Positions 38,191-47,881 of a stretch of DNA of 64,000 nt are shown here, in pieces; within the stretch, counting starts at the first letter, position 1; the number at the start of each line of letters is the position of its first letter. Both the position numbers and the translations under genes were made by a program. The stretch lies in NCBI RefSeq assembly GCF_000146325.1, contig NZ_GL397067.1, forward strand, positions 499,747 to 563,746. The letters run 5' to 3'. A model generated the notes under the pieces. It was not told the origin of the DNA. It did no database searches and saw only the letters and a list, made by a program, of their open reading frames with translations. This stretch comes from Pediococcus acidilactici DSM 20284. GTDB taxonomy: Bacteria > Bacillota > Bacilli > Lactobacillales > Lactobacillaceae.

Positions 38191-38220
38191 TTTTCACAAT
38201 CAGCAAAAAGAGGCAAAAAA

Positions 38221-38330
38221 TCATTTTGGTGCATCGTTTTTAATGAAGCCAAAACTCAATTTATTCTGCTTAATTAAAAATCGCTTATTATGCCTAAGTT
38301 TGGCATAATGAGCGATTTTTAGTTAACGTT
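38221..38330. repeat. Two-hairpin intergenic element, copy A
   Basis: The element starts TCATTTTGGTGC, forms a first hairpin with TTTTGG (38224-38229) paired to CCAAAA (38249-38254), and after 21 bases a terminator hairpin with tip ATTATGCC/GGCATAAT. It ends TTTTTAGTTAA. A related copy lies at 57595-57718. It sits between convergent genes and serves as a terminator here. Confidence 0.7.
38276..38322. terminator. Bidirectional terminator between the anchored protein and nfo
   Basis: The stem AAAAATCGCT-ATTATGCC/GGCATAAT-AGCGATTTTT, about 18 bp with one mismatch, has A- and T-tracts on its two flanks. Confidence 0.9.
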
Positions 38331-38407
38331 CACCAACTATTCGACTTTTCTCTGACGCGTGTTTTACAATGCACCGTTCTAGTCTACGCTTAACACCTAA
38401 ACAATCA

Positions 38408-39298
38408 CTATTCTTGCAGGACCTTCGTTAATAAATCCGGATCAAAGTCCCCTGATTTAAGCATTTGAATTTCAAGGCGGTAAGGAGCATGCTTCTTGCC
38501 ATCCGCATCCTTAACCTGCGGAGTTTCCAAAATCTTGGGTATCTTCGCCAAGCGTTCATCATGAGCAATGCGATATAAAGCTTCAAAACCAATTGTCCCA
38601 AATCCAAGGTTGGCGTGCCGGTCCTTATGGCTCCCTAATCCATTTTTCGAGTCGTTTAGGTGAATTACCCCGATCCGGTCTAAACCGATCACCTGATCGA
38701 ATTCAGCCAGCACATCGTCGAAATGATTCTTCACGTCGTAGCCCGCATCGTTAGTGTGACAAGTGTCAAAACAAACTGAAAGTTTATCGTTATGGGTTAC
38801 CCCGTCAATGATTTGACGAATTTGTTCAAAGTTCGTGGCTACTTCAGTACCTTTTCCAGCCATCGTTTCAAGCGCAATTTGAACTTGCTGTTCCGGCGTG
38901 ATGATCTGATTGAGCCCTTCAATAATTGAAGAAATTGCCGCGTCTGCTCCCGCACCTACGTGGGCGCCTGGATGGAGTACCAATTGACTAGCTCCCAACG
39001 CGTCTGCTCGTTGCACTTCTTCTCGTAAAAAGTTAACCGCAAATTTAAAATTCGCGGGTTTTAACGTATTTCCCAGGTTAACGATATATGGCGCGTGAAT
39101 AACCGTTGCCTGAAAGTTATGTTGTTTAAAAAGTGCTTGGCCTTCCTCAATTTTTAATTCTGTAATTGGCTTACGCCGGGTATTCTGAGGAGCCCCGGTA
39201 TAAATCATAAAGGCGTTGGCGCCGTTAGCAATGCTGGTTTCCACGGAACCCAGAAACATTTTTTTACCACTCATGCTGACGTGTGATCCAATAATCAA
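38408..39298 (-). CDS. nfo: Endonuclease IV
   Basis: This zinc-dependent AP endonuclease cuts 5' to abasic sites in base-excision repair. The 296-residue TIM-barrel protein shows SHVSMSG at the start, [10 protein letters not shown] (near 102), [12 protein letters not shown] (near 145), [13 protein letters not shown] (near 178) and [22 protein letters not shown] (near 216), which supply the metal ligands. The start is TTG at 39298, seven bases after GGAGGG. It follows the glycerophosphotransferase gene by two bases. Confidence 0.95.
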   Translation of the reverse strand: MIIGSHVSMSGKKMFLGSVETSIANGANAFMIYTGAPQNTRRKPITELKIEEGQALFKQHNFQATVIHAPYIVNLGNTLKPANFKFAVNFLREEVQRADALGASQLVLHPGAHVGAGADAAISSIIEGLNQIITPEQQVQIALETMAGKGTEVATNFEQIRQIIDGVTHNDKLSVCFDTCHTNDAGYDVKNHFDDVLAEFDQVIGLDRIGVIHLNDSKNGLGSHKDRHANLGFGTIGFEALYRIAHDERLAKIPKILETPQVKDADGKKHAPYRLEIQMLKSGDFDPDLLTKVLQE

Positions 39299-39300
39299 GA

Positions 39301-40506
39301 TTAATCCCTCCCGTAGTGAATTTTTTTAATAATTTGTTGAGCAGCGTCCCCCTGCTCCCATTGCACAAAGCGTTTAGCAAATTGGTTAAACCGCGACTGA
39401 TCTAAAATAGCAAAATCATTCTGCGCTAACTGATGAACTTCCCGGAGCAGATCTGTCGCAGTAGTGGCAATGGGGCCCGGTAGTTCGTGATAGTAGTCAA
39501 AGTAAAAGCCACGCAGATCATCCCGGTAGTAATCAAGGTCGTAGGCAAAAAACAACATTGGTCGACGTAAATTGGCGAAATCAAACATAACTGAAGAATA
39601 GTCGGTAATTAATAAGTCGGTAACCAAATAAATTTCGTTCATGTCGTTAGTGGAATCCACCACCACCCGGTCTTCGTAGCCCGAAATATCAATCCGATCC
39701 GTGACTAAGTAGTGCGGACGAATCAATAGCACCACGTCGTCAGGCAAAACGCGCAGCATCTCACCTAAATCAAAATGCCAACGAAAATGATAATGCCCCA
39801 CCTTAATAAAATCATCTTCCCGCCAAGTTGGCGCATAGGTAACCACCCGGCAGTCCGGCTTGCCAATAATTTTTTGCTTTAATTTGGCAATTGCAGCAAC
39901 GTTATTCTTTTGAAAAAGAACGTCGTTACGCGGATAACCAGTTTTTAAAAACTGGTGATGAAAACTAAATGCGCGTTCAAAAATATCTGCTGAATATTGG
40001 TTGGCTGCGACTAAATAGTTCCAACGATCCGCCTCCTTAACAAATTCTGCTAGGTAACGTTCCCGACTATTTCCGGGAAACTTAACCTGATCCATATCTA
40101 AAGCAAGGTGCTTTAATGGGGTTCCATGCCAAGTCTGCACGTAGGTGGTCCGACGGTTCTTTTTCCACCAGGTTGGCATCCGCGAATTAAAAATCCAATA
40201 TTCAGCGGTTGCAGAAGTCCAAATCCAAGTTAACGACCAGCGTTTAACGATTTTAGCTTCCGGAAATCGAGTAGTCATTGCTTGGTAAAATTCACCCTTA
40301 ACGCCCCAAACTAACTGGGAACGATTTTCCGGAAACTCCTTAAGTAATTCATCATAAATGGCCTTAGGATTATCCGTCAGCCCCTTACCATTAAAACTTT
40401 CAAATAAAACGCGGCCCTTATGAACCGGCAACTGGATCAACGCATCATTAACCAGTATTAAACCGTATCGAATTATAATTTTAAGTACTTGTTTGAGCTT
40501 ACGCAT
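39301..40506 (-). CDS. CDP-glycerol glycerophosphotransferase family protein (TagB/TagF-like)
   Basis: The 401-residue protein belongs to the family that adds glycerol phosphate from CDP-glycerol onto teichoic-acid linkage units or chains at the inner face of the membrane. Signatures are [15 protein letters not shown] (near residue 125), [10 protein letters not shown] (near 200), [11 protein letters not shown] and [22 protein letters not shown] (near 315-340). It overlaps a second family member upstream by eight bases. The length fits TagB/TarB-type primases better than long polymerases, but the family does not allow a firm call. No other tag genes are next to it. Confidence 0.83.
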   Translation of the reverse strand: MRKLKQVLKIIIRYGLILVNDALIQLPVHKGRVLFESFNGKGLTDNPKAIYDELLKEFPENRSQLVWGVKGEFYQAMTTRFPEAKIVKRWSLTWIWTSATAEYWIFNSRMPTWWKKNRRTTYVQTWHGTPLKHLALDMDQVKFPGNSRERYLAEFVKEADRWNYLVAANQYSADIFERAFSFHHQFLKTGYPRNDVLFQKNNVAAIAKLKQKIIGKPDCRVVTYAPTWREDDFIKVGHYHFRWHFDLGEMLRVLPDDVVLLIRPHYLVTDRIDISGYEDRVVVDSTNDMNEIYLVTDLLITDYSSVMFDFANLRRPMLFFAYDLDYYRDDLRGFYFDYYHELPGPIATTATDLLREVHQLAQNDFAILDQSRFNQFAKRFVQWEQGDAAQQIIKKIHYGRD

Positions 40507-41656
40507 TCGTCAAAATCCCTTCAATCTGCTGAATTAGTCGGGTTCCCGCATGGCCATCATTTAGCTCGTTCCACTGTTGATTTATTTTTTGCAAACTATT
40601 CTTGCTAGAATGGCGGCTTTGCAAAGCAACGTTGAGCTCGGCTACGTTCTCAACTAGCTCGTCGAAAAACATCTGTTTGAAGCTGGCTTGAATGCCAACT
40701 GTTTGTTCAAATTGTGCAAGATCGTATGTAAAGAAAATCACCGCATTGGCGTTATTTAACAAGCTAAAGTCAAATGCGATCGAAGAATAGTCGGTAATCA
40801 GCGTATCCGCTACACACAATAACTCTTGGGTGGTAACGTGATGGTCAACTAGCACCACCCGATCTGGAGAATTCGCCACCAGCTGCTGTTCCAGTTCGCT
40901 TAAGTGCGGATGCAGCCGCACCACTAAAACGGCATCTTCGGGAACTTGCAAATGGGACCAATCCTTGGGGAGCTCAAACGTAACGTCTTTGCGGTACGTT
41001 GGCGCATATAAAAGCACCCGTTGTTTTTTAAACTGCGGATAATCCCGAAAAACTTTGGCCCGGGCCTTTTGTACCCAGGCTTCATTAAAATATTGGTCGG
41101 AACGCGGGTATCCAATTTGAGCAAGTTTAGCTGAGCTAACTTTCCAGCTTTGTTCAAAGACTTCTGCCATTTTAGCTGACCCCACCACAATTTCGTCAAA
41201 GCTATTATAAACCTGTTGAAATCGTTGCTGGTCGGCTACTGACCGATGATAGGTGCTGGGGTCTTCCCAGCCAAAAGCCTTAATTGCCCCATTAGCGTGC
41301 CAGATTTGGATAAAAAATTGTTCCTTCAATTTAGCAATCGCACTTAATTCAGGATAGTAATTATCAAATAGGGCAACCCGGGCAGCCCGGATTCCCCTAA
41401 CAAAACTGGTTATTTGAAATTTGCGGAACTCAAGCGTGTGGCGCACCACTCCCGCGCTTTTTAAGCGTTGGACCTCCGCTTTTACAGCCGGTTCATAAAC
41501 CAGCAGCACCGCGTCAGTACCAAAATGGCTGGTTAATTGTTTAATAAACTTGGCGTTCCCCGTAAAACTCATAAAATACGCAATTTTAAAGTGCGTGGGA
41601 CGTCGTCGCAAAAACCAATCAACTAGCCGAACTAGCAGCAAATATAACTTCTTCAA
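40499..41656 (-). CDS. CDP-glycerol glycerophosphotransferase family protein, second copy
   Basis: This 385-residue relative has the same layout as its downstream neighbour: IQIWHANGAIKAFGW replaces the usual WHG-Thr motif (near residue 117), followed by IGYPRSDQYF, LLYAPTYRKDVTFEL and LITDYSSIAFDFSLLNNANAVIFF. The altered WHANG motif matches TarB/TagB-type or lipid-specific members more than TagF. The start is TTG at 41656, eight bases after AAGGGG. The two genes overlap and are likely to act on the same wall or membrane polymer. Confidence 0.8.
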   Translation of the reverse strand: MKKLYLLLVRLVDWFLRRRPTHFKIAYFMSFTGNAKFIKQLTSHFGTDAVLLVYEPAVKAEVQRLKSAGVVRHTLEFRKFQITSFVRGIRAARVALFDNYYPELSAIAKLKEQFFIQIWHANGAIKAFGWEDPSTYHRSVADQQRFQQVYNSFDEIVVGSAKMAEVFEQSWKVSSAKLAQIGYPRSDQYFNEAWVQKARAKVFRDYPQFKKQRVLLYAPTYRKDVTFELPKDWSHLQVPEDAVLVVRLHPHLSELEQQLVANSPDRVVLVDHHVTTQELLCVADTLITDYSSIAFDFSLLNNANAVIFFTYDLAQFEQTVGIQASFKQMFFDELVENVAELNVALQSRHSSKNSLQKINQQWNELNDGHAGTRLIQQIEGILTNA

Positions 41657-41668
41657 GAAAATAACCCC

Positions 41669-42547
41669 TTATAAGGTCGGCTCGTAAAAGTGACCTAGAA
41701 TTTTAATTGTGTCCGTAATACTTACAAAAGCGTGCGGATCGGAAACTTCCATCGCTGCTTCTAATTCCGGCATCTCATACCGCGAAACAATCGTGAAAAG
41801 AACCGTTTTTTCTTTGTGGTTATACGCACCTTCTGCACCATGGATAATGGTAATCCCCCGCCGCATATTATTTTGGATACTATCAATCACGCTCTTAGGC
41901 CGATCTGTAATAATCATCACCTGCATTTTTTGTTGCCGCGTGTAGGTCATGTCCATCACTTTTGCGTTAACGATCAACCCAATTGCTGAGTAAAATGCGT
42001 AGGGCCAACCGTATAGGAAACCAGCGGCCGTAACAATCAAAATGTTAAAGGCGATGTTGATGCTTCCAATGCTGTGCCCCGTTTTACGAAGAATCGTGAT
42101 CCCTAAAATATCTAATCCACCAGTTGAAATCCCGCTTTTAAGGGCTAATCCGGTTCCGTAACCGTTAACTGCCCCACCAAAGAGGGCACAGATAATCGGA
42201 TCGGTAGTTAACGTGACCGGGTGAATCCACTTAATCATGATACTGGCTAATCCAACCGAGATAATGGTAAAAATAGTAAACCGCGGACTAATTGCCTTCC
42301 AAGCTAATACAAATAACGGGACGTTTAACGCAAAAAGTAAGATAGCGACCGAAACGTCCATCGAAAAAAATCGTTTTAAGACCGTAGCAGCCACCTGTGC
42401 CGCTCCCGTAACTCCAGAAGCATAGATGTGTCCCGGTGTCCAAAATAAATTCATCGCAATCGAAACTAACACTGCGTATATAAACGCCGTAGAAATTCGT
42501 GCAACGTACTGATGTCGTTTAACAATTTTATTTATCTGATGACCCAT
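41669..42547 (-). CDS. YitT-family membrane protein
   Basis: The 292-residue protein has about five to six transmembrane helices in its first 200 residues and a C-terminal DUF2179 domain (MQVMIITDRPKSVIDSIQNNMRRGITIIHG). The GLALKSGISTGGLDILG segment is the family signature. It is a complete paralogue of the protein at the left edge. Transport has been proposed for the family, but no substrate is established. The ribosome binding site is weak (AGGGAA directly before ATG). It ends 13 bases before the TagB-like gene. Confidence 0.86.
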   Translation of the reverse strand: MGHQINKIVKRHQYVARISTAFIYAVLVSIAMNLFWTPGHIYASGVTGAAQVAATVLKRFFSMDVSVAILLFALNVPLFVLAWKAISPRFTIFTIISVGLASIMIKWIHPVTLTTDPIICALFGGAVNGYGTGLALKSGISTGGLDILGITILRKTGHSIGSINIAFNILIVTAAGFLYGWPYAFYSAIGLIVNAKVMDMTYTRQQKMQVMIITDRPKSVIDSIQNNMRRGITIIHGAEGAYNHKEKTVLFTIVSRYEMPELEAAMEVSDPHAFVSITDTIKILGHFYEPTL

Positions 42548-42716
42548 TTCCCTATATCAATCACTTTCATATTTTATTTAAATTCAACATTTAATATAAC
42601 ATTTTACCGCAGTCAAAATGAAGGTTTTCAAGCGGTTATTGGAGATTTTTAAAATAACTTCCCCTTTATCATTAAATACCGACTCATTAATGATTTTATT
42701 AGTCCGATTTAAAAAT

Positions 42717-42742
42717 AAAAAAGGCGGAAAAACCTTTGCAAT
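42717..42742 (-). terminator. Possible terminator after aspS
   Basis: A short AAAGG/CCTTT stem with a T-rich run on the minus strand lies about 90 bases after aspS. It is weak. The rest of the 281-bp gap is AT-rich, and no secure yitT promoter could be placed. Confidence 0.35.
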
Positions 42743-42828
42743 TATGAAAACATCCTAGCAACTAAGTAAATTGTCTAACCTAGTTAGATATTTTCATTCC
42801 AACAAAAGTCTTCCCGACCTTTTTAAAG

Positions 42829-44610
42829 TTATTTTTCAGGTTTACGAATATCAACGTCCAAAGATAGTTCAGCCAACTGTTCTTCCGATACCGGAGTTGG
42901 GGCTTCGGTCATTGGCTCTGAAGCCTTGGAGTTCTTTGGAAAGGCGATCACGTCACGAATGTTATCCCGTTTAGCTAGCAAGCGAGCAAACCGGTCTAAT
43001 CCAATAGCGAGTCCGCCGTGTGGTGGGAAACCGTAGTCTAGCGCCGTTAGCAAATAGCCGAACTGGTCGTTAGCTTTTTCTAGCGTAAATCCAAGGGCCT
43101 TCAACATTTTTTCTTGAACTTCCCGGGTGTTAATCCGGATGGAGCCGCCCCCTAGTTCCAAACCATTTAAGATGATGTCGTAGCTTTGTGCATGTGCTTT
43201 ATGCGGATCTTCGCCCTCATCTAGGTAATGTAAATCTTCTTCATTAGGCATGGTGAACGGGTGGTGCGCCGCAACCCAACGTTCGTCACCTTCATCATAT
43301 TCAAACAGTGGCCAATCTACAACCCACAGGAAGGCGAATTGGTCTTCATCGATGAGGTCGAAGCGTTTAGCAAGTTCTACCCGCAAATAACCCAAAGTAT
43401 CCGCGACAACTTTCTTGCGGTCCGCCGCAAACAACAATAAGTCGCCCACTTTAGCGTCTGTCTTAGCCATGATTTGTTTTTCGGTAGCTTCATCAAAGAA
43501 CTTCGCTACTGGTCCGCTAAAGCCTTGGTCAGTAATCTTCAACCAAGCCAAGCCTTTGGCCCCGAAGCGTTCTACATACTTAGCAAGCTTGTCGATTTCC
43601 TTTCGGGAAAGTTTAGCAGCCCCATCAGGAACGGCGATTGCCTTTACCACTCCGCCGTTTGCAACTGCTCCGCTAAACACTTTAAATTCAGAATCAGCAA
43701 CAATTTCACTGATGTCCTTTAATTCCATTCCAAACCGTACGTCGGGTTGGTCAGTACCGAAGCGATCCATCGATTCTTGCCATGAAATTCGATCAAATGG
43801 CAATTTAACGTCAATATCCAAGGTGTCTTTCATTACCCGGGCAATTAATCCTTCGGTAATGTCTTGAATTTCTTCCGCGGTCAAGAAACTAGTTTCTAAG
43901 TCGATTTGAGTAAATTCAGGTTGACGATCCCCACGTAAATCTTCATCACGGAAACAACGTGCCAACTGGTAGTAACGGTCAATTCCTGCTCCCATCAATA
44001 ATTGTTTGAAAAGTTGTGGTGACTGTGGCAATGCATAAAAGTGTCCTGGGTAAACCCGTGATGGCACTAGATAATCACGGGCCCCTTCTGGAGTCGACTT
44101 AGTTAAGTCAGGCGTTTCAATATCTAGGAAACCTTGTTCATCTAGGTAGCTGTGTACCGCTTGAGTGATCCGATTCCGAATTTTGAGGCCCTTCAACATT
44201 TCTGGACGGCGTAAATCTAGATAACGGTACTTCATCTTCAATTCGTCAGATGCGTTCACCCCGTCTTCAATATCAAACGGTGGAGTTTTAGCTTTGTTCA
44301 AGATTTTGGCTTCGTGAACTTCAACTTCAATTTCCCCCGTCTTCATCTTCGGGTTAACGTCCTTGGGCTTGCGTTGTTTAACCACCCCGGTAACTTCAAT
44401 TACGTATTCACTACGCAATTGGTCAGCAACGGCCAATGCATCCGCTGAAAATTCGTTACTAAAAACTAATTGAACAATTCCTTCCCGATCTCGCAAATCA
44501 ATAAAGATTAATTGTCCTAAGTTACGTCTCTTTTGTACCCATCCCTTCAGGGTAACGGTTTGATCAAGGTATTGTTGATCAACTAGTCCCGCATACGTTG
44601 TTCTCTTCAT
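42829..44610 (-). CDS. aspS: Aspartyl-tRNA synthetase
   Basis: The 593-residue class II enzyme has the N-terminal OB anticodon-binding domain ([26 protein letters not shown]), catalytic motif 2 ([24 protein letters not shown]), the bacterial GAD insertion (about 290-420) and motif 3 ([13 protein letters not shown] near 535). Bacterial-type length and insertion are typical. GAGGAGA precedes the ATG. It follows hisS by 15 bases under one T-box. Confidence 0.97.
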   Translation of the reverse strand: MKRTTYAGLVDQQYLDQTVTLKGWVQKRRNLGQLIFIDLRDREGIVQLVFSNEFSADALAVADQLRSEYVIEVTGVVKQRKPKDVNPKMKTGEIEVEVHEAKILNKAKTPPFDIEDGVNASDELKMKYRYLDLRRPEMLKGLKIRNRITQAVHSYLDEQGFLDIETPDLTKSTPEGARDYLVPSRVYPGHFYALPQSPQLFKQLLMGAGIDRYYQLARCFRDEDLRGDRQPEFTQIDLETSFLTAEEIQDITEGLIARVMKDTLDIDVKLPFDRISWQESMDRFGTDQPDVRFGMELKDISEIVADSEFKVFSGAVANGGVVKAIAVPDGAAKLSRKEIDKLAKYVERFGAKGLAWLKITDQGFSGPVAKFFDEATEKQIMAKTDAKVGDLLLFAADRKKVVADTLGYLRVELAKRFDLIDEDQFAFLWVVDWPLFEYDEGDERWVAAHHPFTMPNEEDLHYLDEGEDPHKAHAQSYDIILNGLELGGGSIRINTREVQEKMLKALGFTLEKANDQFGYLLTALDYGFPPHGGLAIGLDRFARLLAKRDNIRDVIAFPKNSKASEPMTEAPTPVSEEQLAELSLDVDIRKPEK

Positions 44611-44625
44611 CTTTTTCTCCTCACG

Positions 44626-45900
44626 TTACTTTAAATCATTTTTTATATCTTTTAGTTCATCCAGTGATAAGGTCTTTTCCGTCCCCGTAGCCATTTCTTT
44701 TAACTTGAAGACGTGCGCTTGCATTTCAGCTTCGCCCACCGTAATTACGTAACGGGCATTAAGTTTATCGGCTGATTTAAATTGCGCCTTTGGTTTTCGT
44801 TCCAAGTAATCTTGTTCGGTAACAAAGTTCATTTTACGTAATTCATGAACGATCTTAAGGGTCTCAGTTTGTACAGCTTCCCCAATGCCAACCACGTAGA
44901 AATCTAGCCGGCTAGCTTGTAAGGCTGCTTGAGTTTGTTCGTTTAATAGTAACAAGAGCCGCTCTACACCTAAGCCAAAGCCAACTCCAGAAACTTCGGG
45001 GCCGCCTAATTCCTGTACTAATCCGTTGTAACGACCACCCGCGCAGATGGTAACGTCGCCTTTTCCAAGGGCAGAATCAGCAACCATAATTTCAAAGATG
45101 GTGTGGTTATAGTAATCCAAGCCACGCACCATTGACGAATCCACTACGTAAGGAATTTCCAAAGCATCAAGTTGTTCCTTCACTTGGGCAAAGTGCTTTT
45201 GAGCATCTTCGGTTAGGTAATCTAAAATACTTGGCGCATCCTTAACGATTTCCTGATCGGTGGCATCCTTACTATCTAAAACCCGTAGCGGATTCTTATG
45301 TAGCCGTTCTTTTGAATCATCGCTAAGTTCATCGTAGTACGGTTCCAAATAATCAATTAAGGCTTGCCGATATTGCTGCCGACTTGCTTGGTCACCAAGG
45401 GTGTTAATTACCAATTTCAGTCCTGCAACCTTTAATTGGCTAAGGAAGTCCATTGCCATGGTAATGGTGTCTACGTCAATTTTAGGACTGTCACTTCCAA
45501 AGGCTTCGACCCCGATTTGGTGGAATTCACGTAACCGTCCGGATTGGGGACGTTCATAACGGAACATTGGCCCCATGTAGTAAACCTTCACTGGTTTTTG
45601 GTGTTCAGGACCATACAACTTGTTTTCCACGAAAGCCCGGACTACCCCAGCGGTACCTTCGGGACGCAAAGCAATGTGCCGGCCGCCCTTGTCATCAAAG
45701 TCATACATTTCTTTAGTGACAATATCCGAAGTATCTCCCGCACTCCGCGAAAAGACTTCGAATTTTTCAAACATCGGTGTCCGTATTTCTTCATAATTAT
45801 AAAGCGCAAAAGTTTCCCGCGCTTTTTGTTCTACAAATTGCCATTCTTTAGAGTATGGCGGCAAAATATCCGCCGTTCCCTTAGGCTTTTGATACTTCAT
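44626..45900 (-). CDS. hisS: Histidyl-tRNA synthetase
   Basis: The class II enzyme of about 424 residues shows motif 2 ([29 protein letters not shown]), the histidine A motif ([12 protein letters not shown]) and motif 3 ([15 protein letters not shown]), with an anticodon-binding C-terminal domain. I chose the ATG at 45900, six bases after GAGGTG; an upstream in-frame GTG overlaps that site. It is the first gene of the hisS-aspS operon downstream of a T-box. Confidence 0.97.
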   Translation of the reverse strand: MKYQKPKGTADILPPYSKEWQFVEQKARETFALYNYEEIRTPMFEKFEVFSRSAGDTSDIVTKEMYDFDDKGGRHIALRPEGTAGVVRAFVENKLYGPEHQKPVKVYYMGPMFRYERPQSGRLREFHQIGVEAFGSDSPKIDVDTITMAMDFLSQLKVAGLKLVINTLGDQASRQQYRQALIDYLEPYYDELSDDSKERLHKNPLRVLDSKDATDQEIVKDAPSILDYLTEDAQKHFAQVKEQLDALEIPYVVDSSMVRGLDYYNHTIFEIMVADSALGKGDVTICAGGRYNGLVQELGGPEVSGVGFGLGVERLLLLLNEQTQAALQASRLDFYVVGIGEAVQTETLKIVHELRKMNFVTEQDYLERKPKAQFKSADKLNARYVITVGEAEMQAHVFKLKEMATGTEKTLSLDELKDIKNDLK

Positions 45901-46002
45901 ATAAATCACCTCAACTAGTTTTTAAGTCAGTAAATAAGGAATTTGGGCGAATTTAAAATACTATTATGAAAAATGCTTAGAGTCTTAAGGGACCAACAGA
46001 AA

Positions 46003-46205
46003 ATAAAAAACGCCCTTGTATAAACAAGGGCGTTTAAACGCGGTACCACCTTAGATTGTACTCTATAGCATCATAACGGCTGCTAACCCATCTCCAAGGT
46101 GTCTTCAATACGATCCATGTACTCTTTTCCATCCCCCGAGCTCTCTACAACATGTAATCAATATTTAATAGTCCTTTTCACCGATTTATATTAACTTTAT
46201 TATTA
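46003..46205 (-). promoter_or_regulatory. T-box leader of hisS-aspS with overlapping Asp/His triplets
   Basis: The minus-strand leader has the T-box AAGGTGGTACCGCG (46052-46039) and a terminator (AACGCCCTTGT/ACAAGGGCGTT then T-run) at 46035-46003. Upstream, GAAGACACC contains GAC (46103-46101, Asp) overlapping CAC (46101-46099, His). GAC is followed by A, as is usual for a specifier. The T-box is certain; which triplet is read is not known from sequence alone. Confidence 0.9.
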
Positions 46206-46234
46206 AAAGTACTAAAAAAATGCTAGTTAGTCAA
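46206..46234 (-). promoter_or_regulatory. hisS-aspS promoter
   Basis: TTGACT (46234-46229) is followed after 17 bases by TACTTT (46211-46206), a weak -10. The position just upstream of the T-box leader supports it. Confidence 0.5.
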
Positions 46235-46270
46235 GCTAGATTCTTTCATAAACCTCCGTCATATCTTTGA

Positions 46271-46276
46271 TATAAT
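46271..46276 (+). promoter_or_regulatory. -10 box of the amidase gene
   Basis: A perfect TATAAT on the plus strand lies 38 bases before the amidase ATG. No good -35 is visible 17 bases upstream, so the promoter is only half supported. It diverges from the hisS promoter. Confidence 0.5.
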
Positions 46277-46313
46277 GGACAGAGTGAATCAATAAATGTT
46301 AAGTGAGCGGAAT

Positions 46314-47183
46314 ATGAACAAAGAGATTATTTTTAACTTCATTAAAAGAAATACCTTGCAAATCATTATATCGGCTGGCTTCCTCATTGCCGCAATTTTA
46401 GTGATTGTCCCCCTATTCAGCGCCGAGAGCGTGTACGTAGGACTCGATCAAGTGGCCATTCGGAACTCGCCTAATCGCACGGCTAAAAAAGTCGGTTCCT
46501 TAGATCAATACCAAAAGGTGACCGTAGTTTCCAAAAGCAACGACTGGTACCGGATTCGTTTTGATGATACGAAAACCGGTTGGATCCCTTCCTGGATTAC
46601 TAACCGAACCTTTAAAAAGGGGCAAAAAGAAACTCCGTTAGCCGAATCCAAAATTGTCCTGGACCCTGGACATGGCGGAGTTGACTCGGGAGCGTTAGCC
46701 ATTAATCAAAAGCATCAAGAAAAAAAATATACGTTGCGGACCTCGCAAACCATCCAACAAACCTTAAAAAATGCTGGAGCAAAGGTTATTATGACTCGCG
46801 ATGACGATGCCTTCGTGGAACTAGCTAAACGTCCCCAAATTGCCAACCAAGTTAAGGCGGATGCATTTATTAGCATTCATTACGATTCGGCTGACGTAAA
46901 CAATTCGGGAACTGGTGACACAACCTATTATTATCATGATAATGGTTCAATTCAATTAGCCGAAGCGGTTAACCACCAGTTGATTAAATCAGTTCCTTTA
47001 TACAATCGCGGAGTTAAATTTGCTAATTACCAAGTATTGCGGGATAACCGCCGTCCAGCCATTTTGATTGAGGGGGGCTACATCAACACTAGGGACGACT
47101 TTAAACTGATTTCAAGTGCCAGCTACCCTCAAAAGGTTGCTACTGCCGTCCGCAAAGGGCTAGAAAACTACTTAGCTAAGTAG
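46314..47183 (+). CDS. N-acetylmuramoyl-L-alanine amidase with SH3b domain
   Basis: The product of about 289 residues has a signal anchor (near residues 14-36), a bacterial SH3 domain (VAIRNSPNRTAKKVGSL to WITNRTF, about 45-105) that binds wall, and a zinc-dependent Amidase_3 domain. The latter shows VLDPGHGGVDSGA, ISIHYDSA and the catalytic Glu of ILIEGGYINT. It cleaves the bond between muramic acid and the stem peptide and so remodels the wall. I chose the ATG at 46314; six codons of open frame precede it. It is convergent with the HAD gene and overlaps its end by 16 bases. Confidence 0.92.
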   Translation: MNKEIIFNFIKRNTLQIIISAGFLIAAILVIVPLFSAESVYVGLDQVAIRNSPNRTAKKVGSLDQYQKVTVVSKSNDWYRIRFDDTKTGWIPSWITNRTFKKGQKETPLAESKIVLDPGHGGVDSGALAINQKHQEKKYTLRTSQTIQQTLKNAGAKVIMTRDDDAFVELAKRPQIANQVKADAFISIHYDSADVNNSGTGDTTYYYHDNGSIQLAEAVNHQLIKSVPLYNRGVKFANYQVLRDNRRPAILIEGGYINTRDDFKLISSASYPQKVATAVRKGLENYLAK

Positions 47184-47184
47184 T
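47167..47184. repeat. Perfect 18-bp palindrome at overlapping convergent stops
   Basis: ACTACTTAGCTAAGTAGT reads the same on both strands and encodes Tyr-Leu-Ala-Lys-stop at the end of both the amidase and the HAD phosphatase. Confidence 0.9.
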
Positions 47185-47791
47185 CCCTAATGGCAGCAAA
47201 ATTAGTGGTCGTAAATTCTGGGGCACTAGTTACATCAATCAGTTGGTCTGGATCAAATAAAATTCCTTTAATAGCAGCGTGATGTGCGGCATCGATATCT
47301 AAATTTCGATCGCCAATCATGTACGCTGCTTTTTGATTAACGTGATGTTTGGTGATTAAATAATTTAAAGAGGCCGGATTGGGCTTCCGCGGAAAATCTT
47401 GATCTCCCGTCACAAAGTCGGTAAAGTAATCCCGCAACCCGTATTTTTGTAGTAAATCAATTGCAGCTTGGTTACGGTGGGTCAATAAGAAATTGTGTCC
47501 GCCTTGGGCAGTGATCTGAGCCAACAATTCTTTGACGTCGAAAAATGGCTGGGCTTCAATTAATCGTGGTGTTTCGATTTCACGAAACACCCGTTTAAAT
47601 TGGTTAGCGTCAAGACCGTTAGCTTTGGCCGTCGTTTTAATCGCAAATCCTAAAGAATGTTGTCGCATTTGTTCGTAGACTAGTTGAGGATTTACCGTTA
47701 CTCCTGCTTGCTGAGCAGCATCCACAAACGCGGCCACCATTACCGGATAGGTATTAAATAAGGTCCCGTCAAAATCGTAAAAAATATCCAT
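47168..47791 (-). CDS. HAD-superfamily phosphatase (phosphoglycolate phosphatase-like)
   Basis: The 207-residue protein has the HAD motif I DFDGTLFNT (residues 6-14), motif II (FLLTHRN, near 98), a Lys in RKPNPASLNYLI (near 140) and motif III (MIGDRNLDIDAAHHA). A cap of about 60 helical residues follows motif I. Substrate specificity cannot be read from sequence. AAAGGAG precedes the ATG. Its last five codons overlap the amidase end on the opposite strand within a palindrome. Confidence 0.88.
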   Translation of the reverse strand: MDIFYDFDGTLFNTYPVMVAAFVDAAQQAGVTVNPQLVYEQMRQHSLGFAIKTTAKANGLDANQFKRVFREIETPRLIEAQPFFDVKELLAQITAQGGHNFLLTHRNQAAIDLLQKYGLRDYFTDFVTGDQDFPRKPNPASLNYLITKHHVNQKAAYMIGDRNLDIDAAHHAAIKGILFDPDQLIDVTSAPEFTTTNFAAIRDYLAK

Positions 47792-47813
47792 TTTATTACT
47801 CCTTTATTACACT

Positions 47814-47876
47814 TAAAAAGAGGTTGCAAAAATCGGGTTTACTTGTCAGTGCACCCCATTTTCACAGCCTCTTTTA
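47814..47876 (-). terminator. Terminator after dtd
   Basis: A long stem (AAAAGAGG and inner GTGAAAAT-GGGT paired with ACCC-ATTTTTGC and CCTCTTTTT, with bulges) ends in a T-run on the minus strand. It lies between dtd and the HAD gene. Confidence 0.8.
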
Positions 47877-47881
47877 CTTTA

